In this document: positions 10,096 to 17,964 of the stretch, piece by piece
Layout of the letters: the number at the start of each line of letters is the position of its first letter
How positions within the stretch are numbered: the first letter of the stretch is position 1
DNA from: Isotricha intestinalis
Taxonomy: Eukaryota > Ciliophora > Litostomatea > Vestibuliferida > Isotrichidae
Length of the DNA stretch: 21,257 bases
Reading direction: 5' to 3'
Assembly: GCA_023807065.1 (NCBI GenBank)
Contig: JAJJLU010003991.1
Coordinates: forward strand, 1-21,257
Translations under genes and position numbers: made by a program
The notes under the pieces: generated by a model
What the model was told of the DNA's origin: nothing
Databases searched by the model: none
The model's input: the letters and a program-made list of their open reading frames with translations, nothing else

Positions 10096-11352
10096 ATGTT
10101 AAAAAATGGAATTGATATTTTTATTTATTATGAAAGTATTTGGAATGCAAGTTCAATTATAATGAAATTAGAAAAAAAAATGGGATATTTAATAAAATAT
10201 TATGTAATAAGTGAATTGACAAAGAAAAAAGATCTTTTAACAGAATTGAATAAACAAATTTTATTATCATATATAAAAAATGTAAAAGAAATAAAAAGCT
10301 CATCAAAAGAAGAATTAGGAATTAAAGCAGAAGATTATATAAATTTTGTTTCTAATATATATATAAAAGTTTTCAAAGATGATTTAAGTGGAAATATAAA
10401 TCTCCAAACTGCTCAGAAATTTAATTTATGTGCAAATATGTTAGAAGTTTTAAAAATATTTAATTTATTTGATTTTCAAATACTTAGATTACAACAATAT
10501 TGTAGATATAGATCAAAATTAATTGAACAGCTTTTACTTCAAGGTAAAAAACCTTCAGTTGGAAGTTTAAAATCTTTTAAATATTCTCCTGAGAACGACG
10601 TCCAATTTTTTACTCCAATTAAACCAAGTTCAGAGAATAATTATGTTAGAAGAAATTCAGAAAATTTTAATTTTAATAATCCTTTAAATAATATTAATTT
10701 AAGTAATCCACCAAATTCTCAAAGATATTCTGATACTTATCAAAATAATTATCAAAAAAATAATAATATTCAAGAAAAAAATGTTCCAAATAATCAAAAC
10801 AATATCCAAAAAAATAATACTAATCCATTTAATAATAATAATTGTTATGCCAATATTCCAAATGACCCTTATAAAGAAGCAAAAGTGACTCAAAAGCCAA
10901 ACACAAAAATAAGTGCAATTTTTCCAATTCCAAACACAGAATCAAATTCCTTTATGGATGATATAAGTATGTTAGAAGATTTAAATCAATTAGATTTAGA
11001 TTCATATGATATTGAAAAAGAAGTTCGTTATTCTATGCCACAAAATTTTAATAAAAAAATGTTAGATATTAATGATGATTGTAAAATGAGTAATACTATG
11101 AATTCAAATGTGAATCCAAAGATTCCTTCAATAAATCCTTTTAATTCTGGAAAAAGATATATAAATAATTCAAAGATTACTGGTAATTTTCCTTCTGATA
11201 AAAATTTCCTTGAACAAAAAAAAAATGAAATATTATCTTTCAATAAAAAAGCAATAGAAGATATATCATTTAATAATATTGAAAATGCAATTCAAACATT
11301 AAAAAATTCAATAACAACATTACAAAAATTTCCAAAAAAGATAAATAAATAA
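10096..11352 (+). CDS. VTA1: VTA1/LIP5, VPS4 activator of the ESCRT pathway
   Basis: A 418-residue VTA1-type protein. In yeast and animals VTA1/LIP5 binds and stimulates the AAA ATPase VPS4, which disassembles ESCRT-III during multivesicular-body formation. The N-terminal 155 residues match the tandem MIT-like helices: SSIIMKLEKKMGYLIKYY, then a long helix ending AQKFNLCANMLEVLKIFNLF and YCRYRSKLIEQLLLQGKKPS, the counterpart of the animal segment before the linker. Residues about 160-370 are an Asn-rich linker with two NPF tripeptides (243-245 and 347-349). Residues about 371-418 form the C-terminal VSL helix pair (FNKKAIEDISFNNIENAIQT), which dimerises and contacts VPS4. The frame is open to an upstream TTG at 10084, but the first ATG is at 10096. 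The distinctive ends outweigh the resemblance to other MIT-like proteins such as IST1. Confidence 0.8.
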   Translation: MLKNGIDIFIYYESIWNASSIIMKLEKKMGYLIKYYVISELTKKKDLLTELNKQILLSYIKNVKEIKSSSKEELGIKAEDYINFVSNIYIKVFKDDLSGNINLQTAQKFNLCANMLEVLKIFNLFDFQILRLQQYCRYRSKLIEQLLLQGKKPSVGSLKSFKYSPENDVQFFTPIKPSSENNYVRRNSENFNFNNPLNNINLSNPPNSQRYSDTYQNNYQKNNNIQEKNVPNNQNNIQKNNTNPFNNNNCYANIPNDPYKEAKVTQKPNTKISAIFPIPNTESNSFMDDISMLEDLNQLDLDSYDIEKEVRYSMPQNFNKKMLDINDDCKMSNTMNSNVNPKIPSINPFNSGKRYINNSKITGNFPSDKNFLEQKKNEILSFNKKAIEDISFNNIENAIQTLKNSITTLQKFPKKINK

Positions 11353-11413
11353 TTAAAAAATAAAACAATTTAATAAATAAAATTAAAAAAAAATAAAAAA
11401 ATAAACCAGTTAA

Positions 11414-12067
11414 ATGTCTTATCTAAAATTAATAATATTGATAATAACATTAATTACACAATCAAAAAGCATATATAGATCATTTTACTTAAACAAAGAG
11501 AAATGTTATATAGATAATTATTACAGTGAAATGAACGTAATAATGCAATTAAAAATATTAGACACAGATTTGAATTTTTCTCAACCAAAAGAAGACAGAT
11601 TTATAATAAAAATATATCAAAAAAAACAGAAAGAACCAATTCAAGTATTTCAAACAGGAAAACAAAAAGCAAAATTTTCATATTCAATAAGTAAAAGTGG
11701 AAGATATACTATTTGTGTTTTAACAAATGATAAAAAATTATTTGAAAAAAAAAGCTTTATTAAATTAAACTTTGTTATTGATACTTCTGAAGATATTGTT
11801 GGAGATGCTAAAGAAGTTGCAAAAATGAAAGATTTTCAAATTGTTGATGATAAAATTAAGAAATTAATTAAAAAAGCTGAAAATATTGAAAATATGCAAA
11901 AATATCAAATTAAAACAGAAGATGAATTTGCTCAGAATCAAATGATGTCTTCTCAAAGATTAGTCTTTGTTACTATTATTCAATTAGTTATTTGTATTAT
12001 TATTGGAATTTATCATTTCTTCTCTATGAAAAAAATCTTCAAACAAAAAATGTGGTCACCGTTTTAA
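11414..12067 (+). CDS. p24/TMED (emp24/GOLD) cargo receptor
   Basis: A 217-residue p24-family membrane protein, which cycles between ER and Golgi in COPII and COPI vesicles and selects cargo. It has a signal peptide (about 1-19, LKLIILIITLITQSKS), then a GOLD beta domain (about 22-122). The two conserved cysteines are visible: Cys31 in NKEKCYIDNYY and Cys101 in GRYTICVLTNDK. A membrane-proximal coiled coil (about 140-175) follows, then one transmembrane helix (about 183-203) and a short cytosolic tail with KK at 206-207. Length and order are standard for p24. The subfamily (alpha to delta) cannot be told by eye. The gene starts 61 bases after the VTA1 stop on the same strand. The SEC31 gene lies in the same 10-kb block, and p24 proteins are COPII cargo. 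Confidence 0.86.
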   Translation: MSYLKLIILIITLITQSKSIYRSFYLNKEKCYIDNYYSEMNVIMQLKILDTDLNFSQPKEDRFIIKIYQKKQKEPIQVFQTGKQKAKFSYSISKSGRYTICVLTNDKKLFEKKSFIKLNFVIDTSEDIVGDAKEVAKMKDFQIVDDKIKKLIKKAENIENMQKYQIKTEDEFAQNQMMSSQRLVFVTIIQLVICIIIGIYHFFSMKKIFKQKMWSPF

Positions 12068-12273
12068 AAAAATATTTTTTTTTTTGATGAATTATAATAA
12101 TCTTTTTTAAATTTATTAAAATTATTTTTTTATTTTTCTAATTAGTTATTTTTTATTTTTTTTTTTGTTTTCTTTTGTATTTGATATTTTTTATCTTCTT
12201 TTATAATTAAAGAAAATTTTTAAATATATACATTTTATAATTTCATATTTATTCTCTAAATTTTTATTATTTT

Positions 12274-12762
12274 TTAACTTTCATTATTTAGTTCAGGACT
12301 CTCAAGATTATTTGAAGTTTTAATATTTGCAAAATTTTTAAATTTATTAATAATAATATCTGATTTTTCATTTCTTTGAATAGAAGAAGTAATATCTTTA
12401 TCGAATTCATATTCTTTTTCACTCAAAGCATTTTTTTTAGGAATTTGAATAGAATTACTTAATTTATTATGATTTGAATAATTTTCATTTTTTTCAAAAT
12501 AAACTTCATTTTGAAAAATTTTTTCATCAATAGTATTTAAAGAAATTTCAAAATCAGATTTTCTTTTTTCAAATTTTATTTTATCACTATTTTCTTTTTT
12601 TAATATTTTGTCAGAATTATTTTCTTCATTTTCGTTCTTCATTAATCCTCTTGCAGAAGGATGATTTTCAAATGGAATTACTTGTTTTAAGGATAATAAA
12701 CCTTTTATTGGATTTGGAGATGTAAATTTTCTTTGAGGACTTTTAGCACATTTTTCATCCAT
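12274..12762 (-). CDS. Unrecognised disordered protein with SP sites
   Basis: I do not recognise this 162-residue protein. It is rich in Lys, Glu, Asn and Ser and looks disordered throughout, with no membrane segment or signal peptide. The N-terminal 45 residues are less repetitive (KSPQRKFTSPNPIKGLLSL, then a Pro/His-containing stretch ending RGLMKN) and hold two Ser-Pro sites followed by basic residues. These resemble proline-directed kinase sites and may be the functional part. The start ATG follows an A-run, as in its neighbours. It is last in a run of four minus-strand genes and converges on the p24 gene across 206 bases of T-rich sequence. Coding status rests on the open frame and gene-like codon use, without homology. 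Confidence 0.6.
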   Translation of the reverse strand: MDEKCAKSPQRKFTSPNPIKGLLSLKQVIPFENHPSARGLMKNENEENNSDKILKKENSDKIKFEKRKSDFEISLNTIDEKIFQNEVYFEKNENYSNHNKLSNSIQIPKKNALSEKEYEFDKDITSSIQRNEKSDIIINKFKNFANIKTSNNLESPELNNES

Positions 12763-12847
12763 TTTTTATTTTTTTAATTTTTTTTTTTTTAAATTGATTT
12801 TTTTCTGTTTTTTTAAAAGAATATAATAATATATATTATTTATTTTT

Positions 12848-13576
12848 TTATTTATTTTTTGATTTTCTAAAATTTTTACATGAAGATTTTTTATATAAAT
12901 TTAAACTTTTACTTTTTTTATTATTATTATTATTATTAAATTCTGATATTATTAATTCTTCTTTAATATTATTTCCTTGTTTATTAATTTCATTTTTAAT
13001 ATTTTCTTTCAATTTAGAAATATTTTCATTATATTTTAATAAAGTAGAATTTTTTTTAATAATAAATTCAGCTTCAACTTCTTCATATAAATCATTTTTT
13101 TCATTATTATTTTCATCATCATTCGAATTTTTTAATGTTTCATTATTATATTTATCATTTATTTCTTCTATTTTTCTAAAATTTTCCATATATATTTGAT
13201 CTAATTCTTTTATATAATCATTTTGAATTTTAGTTAATTGAGGTAAAAATTGTTTTTGAACTTTTAATATTATATCATTAAACCATTTATTTTTATTATT
13301 TTCTTTATTAAAAGTATTAATTAAATTTTTGGATTTTTCATTGTAACTTTTCCTTGGTTTTATACAATCTAATTTATTGTTACTCCAAATTTTAGAATGT
13401 GAATTTATAGTTTGGAATTTAGTTTTAACAGGAGTTTTTAATTCTGTTGTTAATTCAAAACTATTATTATTACTATTCAATAAAAATTGAGAATCTGTTT
13501 TGTAAAAAATATCTTTTTCTGAATCAATAAAAGATTCTTTTTTCATATTAACATTATTCAATTTTAATTTACTCAT
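12848..13576 (-). CDS. Unrecognised coiled-coil protein
   Basis: A 242-residue protein I cannot assign. Residues 1-95 are Ser/Asn/Lys-rich with one Thr-Pro site (ELKTPVKTKF). Residues about 97-205 are predicted helical: WFNDIILKVQKQFLPQLTKI begins a long amphipathic stretch continuing through YIKELDQIYMENFRKIEEIN and a second part after an acidic Asn/Asp/Glu loop. The last 30 residues are basic and Asn-rich, with a run of six Asn. No signal peptide or membrane helix is seen. The stop lies 85 bases from the next minus-strand gene. The regular hydrophobic spacing in the central region supports a real coiled-coil protein, possibly cytoskeletal or scaffolding, but nothing fixes the function. Confidence 0.7.
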   Translation of the reverse strand: MSKLKLNNVNMKKESFIDSEKDIFYKTDSQFLLNSNNNSFELTTELKTPVKTKFQTINSHSKIWSNNKLDCIKPRKSYNEKSKNLINTFNKENNKNKWFNDIILKVQKQFLPQLTKIQNDYIKELDQIYMENFRKIEEINDKYNNETLKNSNDDENNNEKNDLYEEVEAEFIIKKNSTLLKYNENISKLKENIKNEINKQGNNIKEELIISEFNNNNNNKKSKSLNLYKKSSCKNFRKSKNK

Positions 13577-13794
13577 TTTTTAATTTATTAAATATATAAA
13601 TAAAAAAAAATAAAAATACAAAAAAACAAATCCTTAGAATTTATAAAATATAATGAATAAATAATTTTTACAAATACAAATATTGTTATTAAAGATATAA
13701 AAAGTAAAATGGGAAAATAACATTTTTTAATATTTATATTTTATGAAAATAAATAATAAATTAAATAAAAACACATTTTTTAAAAAATAATTGT

Positions 13795-14814
13795 TTAAAC
13801 ATCACATTCAAAATCATTATCAAATAAACAACTAAAATATTTATGAAAATTTAAATAATTTTCATTATGAAGAGAAAAGATATTTAAATTATCTTTAACA
13901 TTATCAAAATTAATTTTTCTAACTAAAGAATCTAAATCATTTTCCAATTTATCAAATTCATTTTTTTCATTTGAATAAGTTAAATTATCAAATAAATTTT
14001 TATAATTTGAACTATCTCTTTTAAAAGTAGAATATTCTGTATTTTCAGTATTTCTAAAATTTGAATTTTTACTTAAATCTTTTTTTTCTTTACTATTTGA
14101 ATTTTTTCTACAAGGAATTTTTTTTGAATTTATTTTCCTTATTTTATTTATTATTGTATTTATTGGTATTTTATTGATTTCCTTATCTTTTTTCTTATTT
14201 GATATATTTCTAAATGTAATTGAAGACTTTCTTTCATGAAAACTATTTTCTTTTTTTATTATTAATTTATTTTTTTCTTCTTTTATATTTTTCTTTTTTA
14301 TTTTTTTTTTCCCACAAGAAAAATTATTGAGTTTTTTACTTATTTTAGTTATATTCATTTTAATTTTATTAATTAATTTTTCCTTATCTTTTAAACTTTT
14401 ATCTCTACTTTTTTTATAATTAAAACTTATTGCTTTATTATGTTTATATGATTCTTCTCTTAAAGAATTTTTAGCGGGAAATTTAATTTTTAAACCTCCA
14501 TTTTTAATTAATATATTATTTCTTAAAGATAAATTTGTTACTTGATTTAATTGAGAATCTTTTGAATGTAATATTGATAATAGATTAGATATTGCTTTTT
14601 TATTTTGAATGTTTGTTATATTTGGATTTAAATTTTGAATTTTTTCACTTGTTATTTTATACATTGATGATATATTATTTGGAGTTATTTTATTTGTTTC
14701 ATATGGGAAATTTACATTGAATGGATTTGTATATATTGATATTGAACATTTTTTGTTTTTTGCTTTTGAATTTTTTGATTGAATATTGTTTGATTGATTC
14801 AATGAATTTAGCAT
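13795..14814 (-). CDS. Unrecognised basic Ser/Lys/Asn-rich protein
   Basis: A 339-residue strongly basic protein with no recognisable domain. The frame extends one codon upstream to TTG, but the first ATG is at 14814. Residues about 1-110 are Asn/Ser-rich with short hydrophobic clusters (SNLLSILHSKDSQLNQVTNL). Residues about 130-240 are dominated by Lys and Arg, including KKKIKKKNIKEEKNK-type clusters that could bind nucleic acid, microtubules or acidic membranes. The C-terminal 60 residues are acidic and better ordered (LENDLDSLVRKINFDNVKD), ending in a Cys- and Asp-containing tail. Basic middle and acidic end are typical of cytoskeleton-associated proteins of protists, but this is only suggestive. 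It lies 172 bases downstream of the PB1/FW-like gene on the same strand. Confidence 0.66.
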   Translation of the reverse strand: MLNSLNQSNNIQSKNSKAKNKKCSISIYTNPFNVNFPYETNKITPNNISSMYKITSEKIQNLNPNITNIQNKKAISNLLSILHSKDSQLNQVTNLSLRNNILIKNGGLKIKFPAKNSLREESYKHNKAISFNYKKSRDKSLKDKEKLINKIKMNITKISKKLNNFSCGKKKIKKKNIKEEKNKLIIKKENSFHERKSSITFRNISNKKKDKEINKIPINTIINKIRKINSKKIPCRKNSNSKEKKDLSKNSNFRNTENTEYSTFKRDSSNYKNLFDNLTYSNEKNEFDKLENDLDSLVRKINFDNVKDNLNIFSLHNENYLNFHKYFSCLFDNDFECDV

Positions 14815-14989
14815 CAAATTATTTAATTATTTTTTTTTTTTTAATTATAAATATATTTTATATATGATTTATTTTTTTTTTTGATTTTGAAATGTGTGAG
14901 TATTAAATAATTTATTTTAAGAATATCTTTTAATCATTTAATTGAAAAATAACAAAAAAAAATTTAAAATTTATCAAAAATAAAACAAA

Positions 14990-16429
14990 TTAATGTTGAT
15001 AATTATTTCCAAAATCATAATTATAAGGATTTCCATCATTTTCAATATATTTAGAAAACTGATTAGGCTTTCCTTGATAAGAAGAGGTTCTAGGATCATT
15101 TTTTTCTAAATTAGTAAAATCATATTCGTCTTTTTTAACAGGAACTTGAAAATCTATATAAGTTTTACTAGGATCGATTTCAATATTTTTACTTTCATCC
15201 AAAACATCAATTTTAATAATTGCTTCTTCTCCAATTTTATCATATTTTTCATTCCATAAATAAACTTTTACAATATTATTTCCGTTTTTTATATTATCAG
15301 GTTTTTTAAAAAATAAAAATAAAGTTACATTAACATTTTCACCAGGTTCTAATTCTTTTCCATTATTAATTAGAGTATCAGTAATAAATAAATCTGAGTC
15401 ATCATTTTTACTTTTTAAAAAACAATCTGAAGGAAGAGATTTTTTACCATTATTAAATACATCAACTTTTATTTTAATTGGTTCTTTTTTTCCTTTATAA
15501 TTCGATTTTAATTTTGCTGGAATTCTACTCTCTATTATTATTTTACATGTTAAAAATTCTTGTGGAGTTTCTATTTTACTTTTATGTACCCTTTCATTTT
15601 TATTGTTACTTTTTTTACTATTTGAATATGATGATTTAGAATTATATATGGAATTATTATCTTTGTTTTTATTATTTTCATCATTAAATTCATTATTATT
15701 TTCAGGATTCATTTCAATTTGATAATCATCTTTTTCTATTTTTTTCTCATTATAATCATCTCCTTTTGGAGTTTCATTTTTTTTTCTTTTTATTCTTTGA
15801 TCATTAAAATTTGGATTTGGAGTTGATGTTTTTTTTCTTATATTTTTCTCATCTTCATTATATTCTCCTTTTGGAGTATTACCAATTTTTTTCCTTTTAA
15901 TTGGTGTTTCTTCATTTACATCTTTACTATTTTCATTTATTTTTTCTGTTAATGAAAATATTTTTTTTTCTAAATTGATTATTTTCTGATCTTGATTTTT
16001 TTGATATTTTTCAAAGGAATCATTTAATGAATAATATTTTTCTTCATAATCATTACATTTTGATTTTACAATCATGAATTCTTTTTCTAATTTTTCTAAT
16101 TTTTCAAATATTTGATTTATTTTATCATTTAAAAAAGGAATTTCATTATTTGAATTTGGAGTTAAATGATTTTTTTTTTGAATTGTTTTATAATCTAAAA
16201 ATATTATTGATAAATCAGGATCATTTATAACTTTTTCATCATAAATTTTTTGATTTGATATTTTTATTTTGTTATTATCATTTTCAATGTATAATTCTAA
16301 TTGAGCTATTTGATTTTCTACTCCAAAGGCTTTTGCACAATTTTTTATAAATACCATAAAATTTTCATATAAATTTACATATTTCATATTATCTTGGAAA
16401 TAACAACTTATTTTATCTTCGGATTCCAT
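14990..16429 (-). CDS. PB1-like / coiled-coil / Ig(FW)-like protein, possible NBR1-type receptor
   Basis: A 479-residue multidomain protein. Residues 5-80 resemble a PB1 or other ubiquitin-like fold: a beta hairpin, helix FMVFIKNCAKAFGV, strand LELYIEN, then an acidic-polar turn and SIIFLDY. Residues about 100-168 are a coiled coil. Residues 175-228 hold two copies of a basic unit (IKRKK...TPKG..YNE at 177-192 and 213-228) with Thr-Pro sites. Residues about 294-410 form an Ig-like beta domain with VDVFNNGKKSLP, LEPGENVNVTLFLFF and VKVYLWNEKYDKIGEEA, resembling NBR1 FW or CARDB-like folds, but without the four tryptophans. Near the C-terminus an acidic-flanked F-x-x-L (DEYDFTNLE, core 438-441) looks like an LC3-interacting region. 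No ZZ finger or UBA domain is seen. The architecture recalls NBR1 autophagy receptors; the function is inference, the coding status firm. It shares an 80-base divergent spacer with the next gene. Confidence 0.62.
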   Translation of the reverse strand: MESEDKISCYFQDNMKYVNLYENFMVFIKNCAKAFGVENQIAQLELYIENDNNKIKISNQKIYDEKVINDPDLSIIFLDYKTIQKKNHLTPNSNNEIPFLNDKINQIFEKLEKLEKEFMIVKSKCNDYEEKYYSLNDSFEKYQKNQDQKIINLEKKIFSLTEKINENSKDVNEETPIKRKKIGNTPKGEYNEDEKNIRKKTSTPNPNFNDQRIKRKKNETPKGDDYNEKKIEKDDYQIEMNPENNNEFNDENNKNKDNNSIYNSKSSYSNSKKSNNKNERVHKSKIETPQEFLTCKIIIESRIPAKLKSNYKGKKEPIKIKVDVFNNGKKSLPSDCFLKSKNDDSDLFITDTLINNGKELEPGENVNVTLFLFFKKPDNIKNGNNIVKVYLWNEKYDKIGEEAIIKIDVLDESKNIEIDPSKTYIDFQVPVKKDEYDFTNLEKNDPRTSSYQGKPNQFSKYIENDGNPYNYDFGNNYQH

Positions 16430-16509
16430 TTTTTTTTATTGATTTTTACCTGTTTTTAATTCCTTAATTTAAATTATATTTTTCAATAAAAAAAAATCAT
16501 TAAAATTTA
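16430..16509. promoter_or_regulatory. 80-base divergent spacer with inverted arms
   Basis: This spacer separates the starts of the PB1/FW-like gene (minus) and the F-x-P repeat gene (plus). It carries an inverted pair: the T-run plus ATTGA at 16430-16442 is the reverse complement of TCAATAAAAAAAA at 16483-16495. Each gene therefore has TCAAT followed by an A-run just upstream of its ATG, directly adjacent for the minus-strand gene and about 14 bases away for the plus-strand gene. This may be a shared start-site element or an AT-rich coincidence. Confidence 0.35.
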
Positions 16510-17964
16510 ATGAATCTTATAGACCAAAAATTAAAAGACAAATTAACTATATTTGATAATATAGATAAAGAAATAGAAAGAAATTCGTTTAAAATAAAAA
16601 AAAGACAATTAAATAATTCTCAATCATCATCAAATATAAGAATAGAACAATTTAATAATATATATTCAAATTTTATAATAGAAAATAAAAACTATCAAAA
16701 AAACAATAATATATTATTAAAAACTTCATCAAATAATCATACTTTAAAAAATACAATTAATGAAATAAAAAAAACAACTTCAGAAACTTCTTGTTCTGGA
16801 AGAACTTTAAAAAATATTTCAAAAAGTAAAAATTTAAATAATTCAAATTCAAATTTAAATATTCCTAATGATAGTGGAAAGAGACTTTATAATTATGGAT
16901 TTTATTTAAAGAATAAATTAGAAAAAAGAAGAAAAAAAGAAGAAGAAAAAATTAATAGTGAAATAACTCCTAAAATGATGAATGGAATATCAAATAACTA
17001 TTATAATAATAATAGTAATATTAGTGAAAATTTAAAAAAAAAAGAAAGAAATTTATATAATAGTAAATATACTTATCGTCCAATATTAAATAAAAATAGT
17101 TTAAAAATTGCAAAAAATTTAGGGTCATCAACAGAAAGATTAATAAGAAAAAAAAAGAAAAATAGTTTAAATAAAGAAAATAAAAATTATTATAATAATA
17201 TTTATATTGATTCTTCTCGTTCTAAATCAAATTCAACTTCTCCTTCAAATTGTAATAAAAATCAAATTAAAAAATGTACTGATTTATATAATAAAGGAGT
17301 CGAACAAATTTTAAAAAGAGAAAAAGTTTATAAAGAAAGTAAATTAAGAAAAGAAGAGGAATATAAAAAATATTCATTTAAACCAAAATTAAATAGTTAT
17401 TCAAAAGAAATAAATAATACAAATCATTTACTTTCAAAAAGTAATTCAAAGGGAAAATCAAATAATAAAATAAATGATATATATAAAAAACAAAGAGATT
17501 GGAAAAAAAAATTAGACAATATTAATTTAAAAAAAAAAGAAGAAAAATATAATGAAGAAATAAAAGGTTGTACTTTTAAACCAGAGATTTCACATTTAAA
17601 TATTCAAAATGATGAAAAATTTATATTAAAAAATTTACAACAAATGAATGATTATGTAATAAAAAGAAGAGATATAATAAAAAAACAAAAAGAATATGAA
17701 GAATATAAAAATAAGAGATTAGGAAATTATTCTAAAGATTTTATTATTAAAACCACTGTTCCAAAAGAATTTGAATTTAAAACTAAAAGTAGATCTAATA
17801 GTAAAGATAAAATCAATAATAAAGAAAATATTCATGCTTATAGTAATATTAATGATGATAATGGACTTTCCTTTTTTAATCATTCTGGAAATATTTTAAC
17901 ACAAAAAGATTTTATTAATGCTATTAATCAATTACATTCTAGAATTGATAATTTAGATATATAA
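16510..17964 (+). CDS. F-x-P-x-[IL] repeat protein, probably cytoskeletal
   Basis: A 484-residue basic protein with a repeating unit: an LY-x2-G or similar start, a charged helix of about 25 residues, and an aromatic-x-P-x-[IL] end. Clear ends are YTYRPIL (187-193), YSFKPKL (288-294) and CTFKPEI (354-360). Units with a visible start are LYNKG at 259-263 and IYKKQRDW at 324-331; an earlier LYNYG at 127-131 is followed by a helix but only a degenerate end (EITPKM). The helices are Lys/Glu-rich and probably coiled. The first 120 residues are Ser/Asn-rich and disordered. Motifs of the TFKPEI type recur in axonemal, basal-body and cortical proteins of protists, so a microtubule-associated role is reasonable. 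No catalytic domain, signal peptide or membrane segment is present. It is transcribed away from the PB1/FW-like gene. Confidence 0.75.
   Translation: MNLIDQKLKDKLTIFDNIDKEIERNSFKIKKRQLNNSQSSSNIRIEQFNNIYSNFIIENKNYQKNNNILLKTSSNNHTLKNTINEIKKTTSETSCSGRTLKNISKSKNLNNSNSNLNIPNDSGKRLYNYGFYLKNKLEKRRKKEEEKINSEITPKMMNGISNNYYNNNSNISENLKKKERNLYNSKYTYRPILNKNSLKIAKNLGSSTERLIRKKKKNSLNKENKNYYNNIYIDSSRSKSNSTSPSNCNKNQIKKCTDLYNKGVEQILKREKVYKESKLRKEEEYKKYSFKPKLNSYSKEINNTNHLLSKSNSKGKSNNKINDIYKKQRDWKKKLDNINLKKKEEKYNEEIKGCTFKPEISHLNIQNDEKFILKNLQQMNDYVIKRRDIIKKQKEYEEYKNKRLGNYSKDFIIKTTVPKEFEFKTKSRSNSKDKINNKENIHAYSNINDDNGLSFFNHSGNILTQKDFINAINQLHSRIDNLDI

Noticed and set aside
10096..10560. IST1 family for the 10096-11352 gene
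   Set aside because: The helix pattern before the linker and the C-terminal VSL-like helix pair fit VTA1/LIP5 better, and the IST1 N-terminal motif is missing.
10699..11243. Minus-strand frames inside VTA1
   Set aside because: Antisense shadows of the Asn-rich linker.
16494..16509. Trichomonad-type initiator (TCA-Py-W) near start codons
   Set aside because: TCATT precedes the start of the F-x-P gene and of VTA1, but most other genes lack it, so it is not a genome-wide initiator here.
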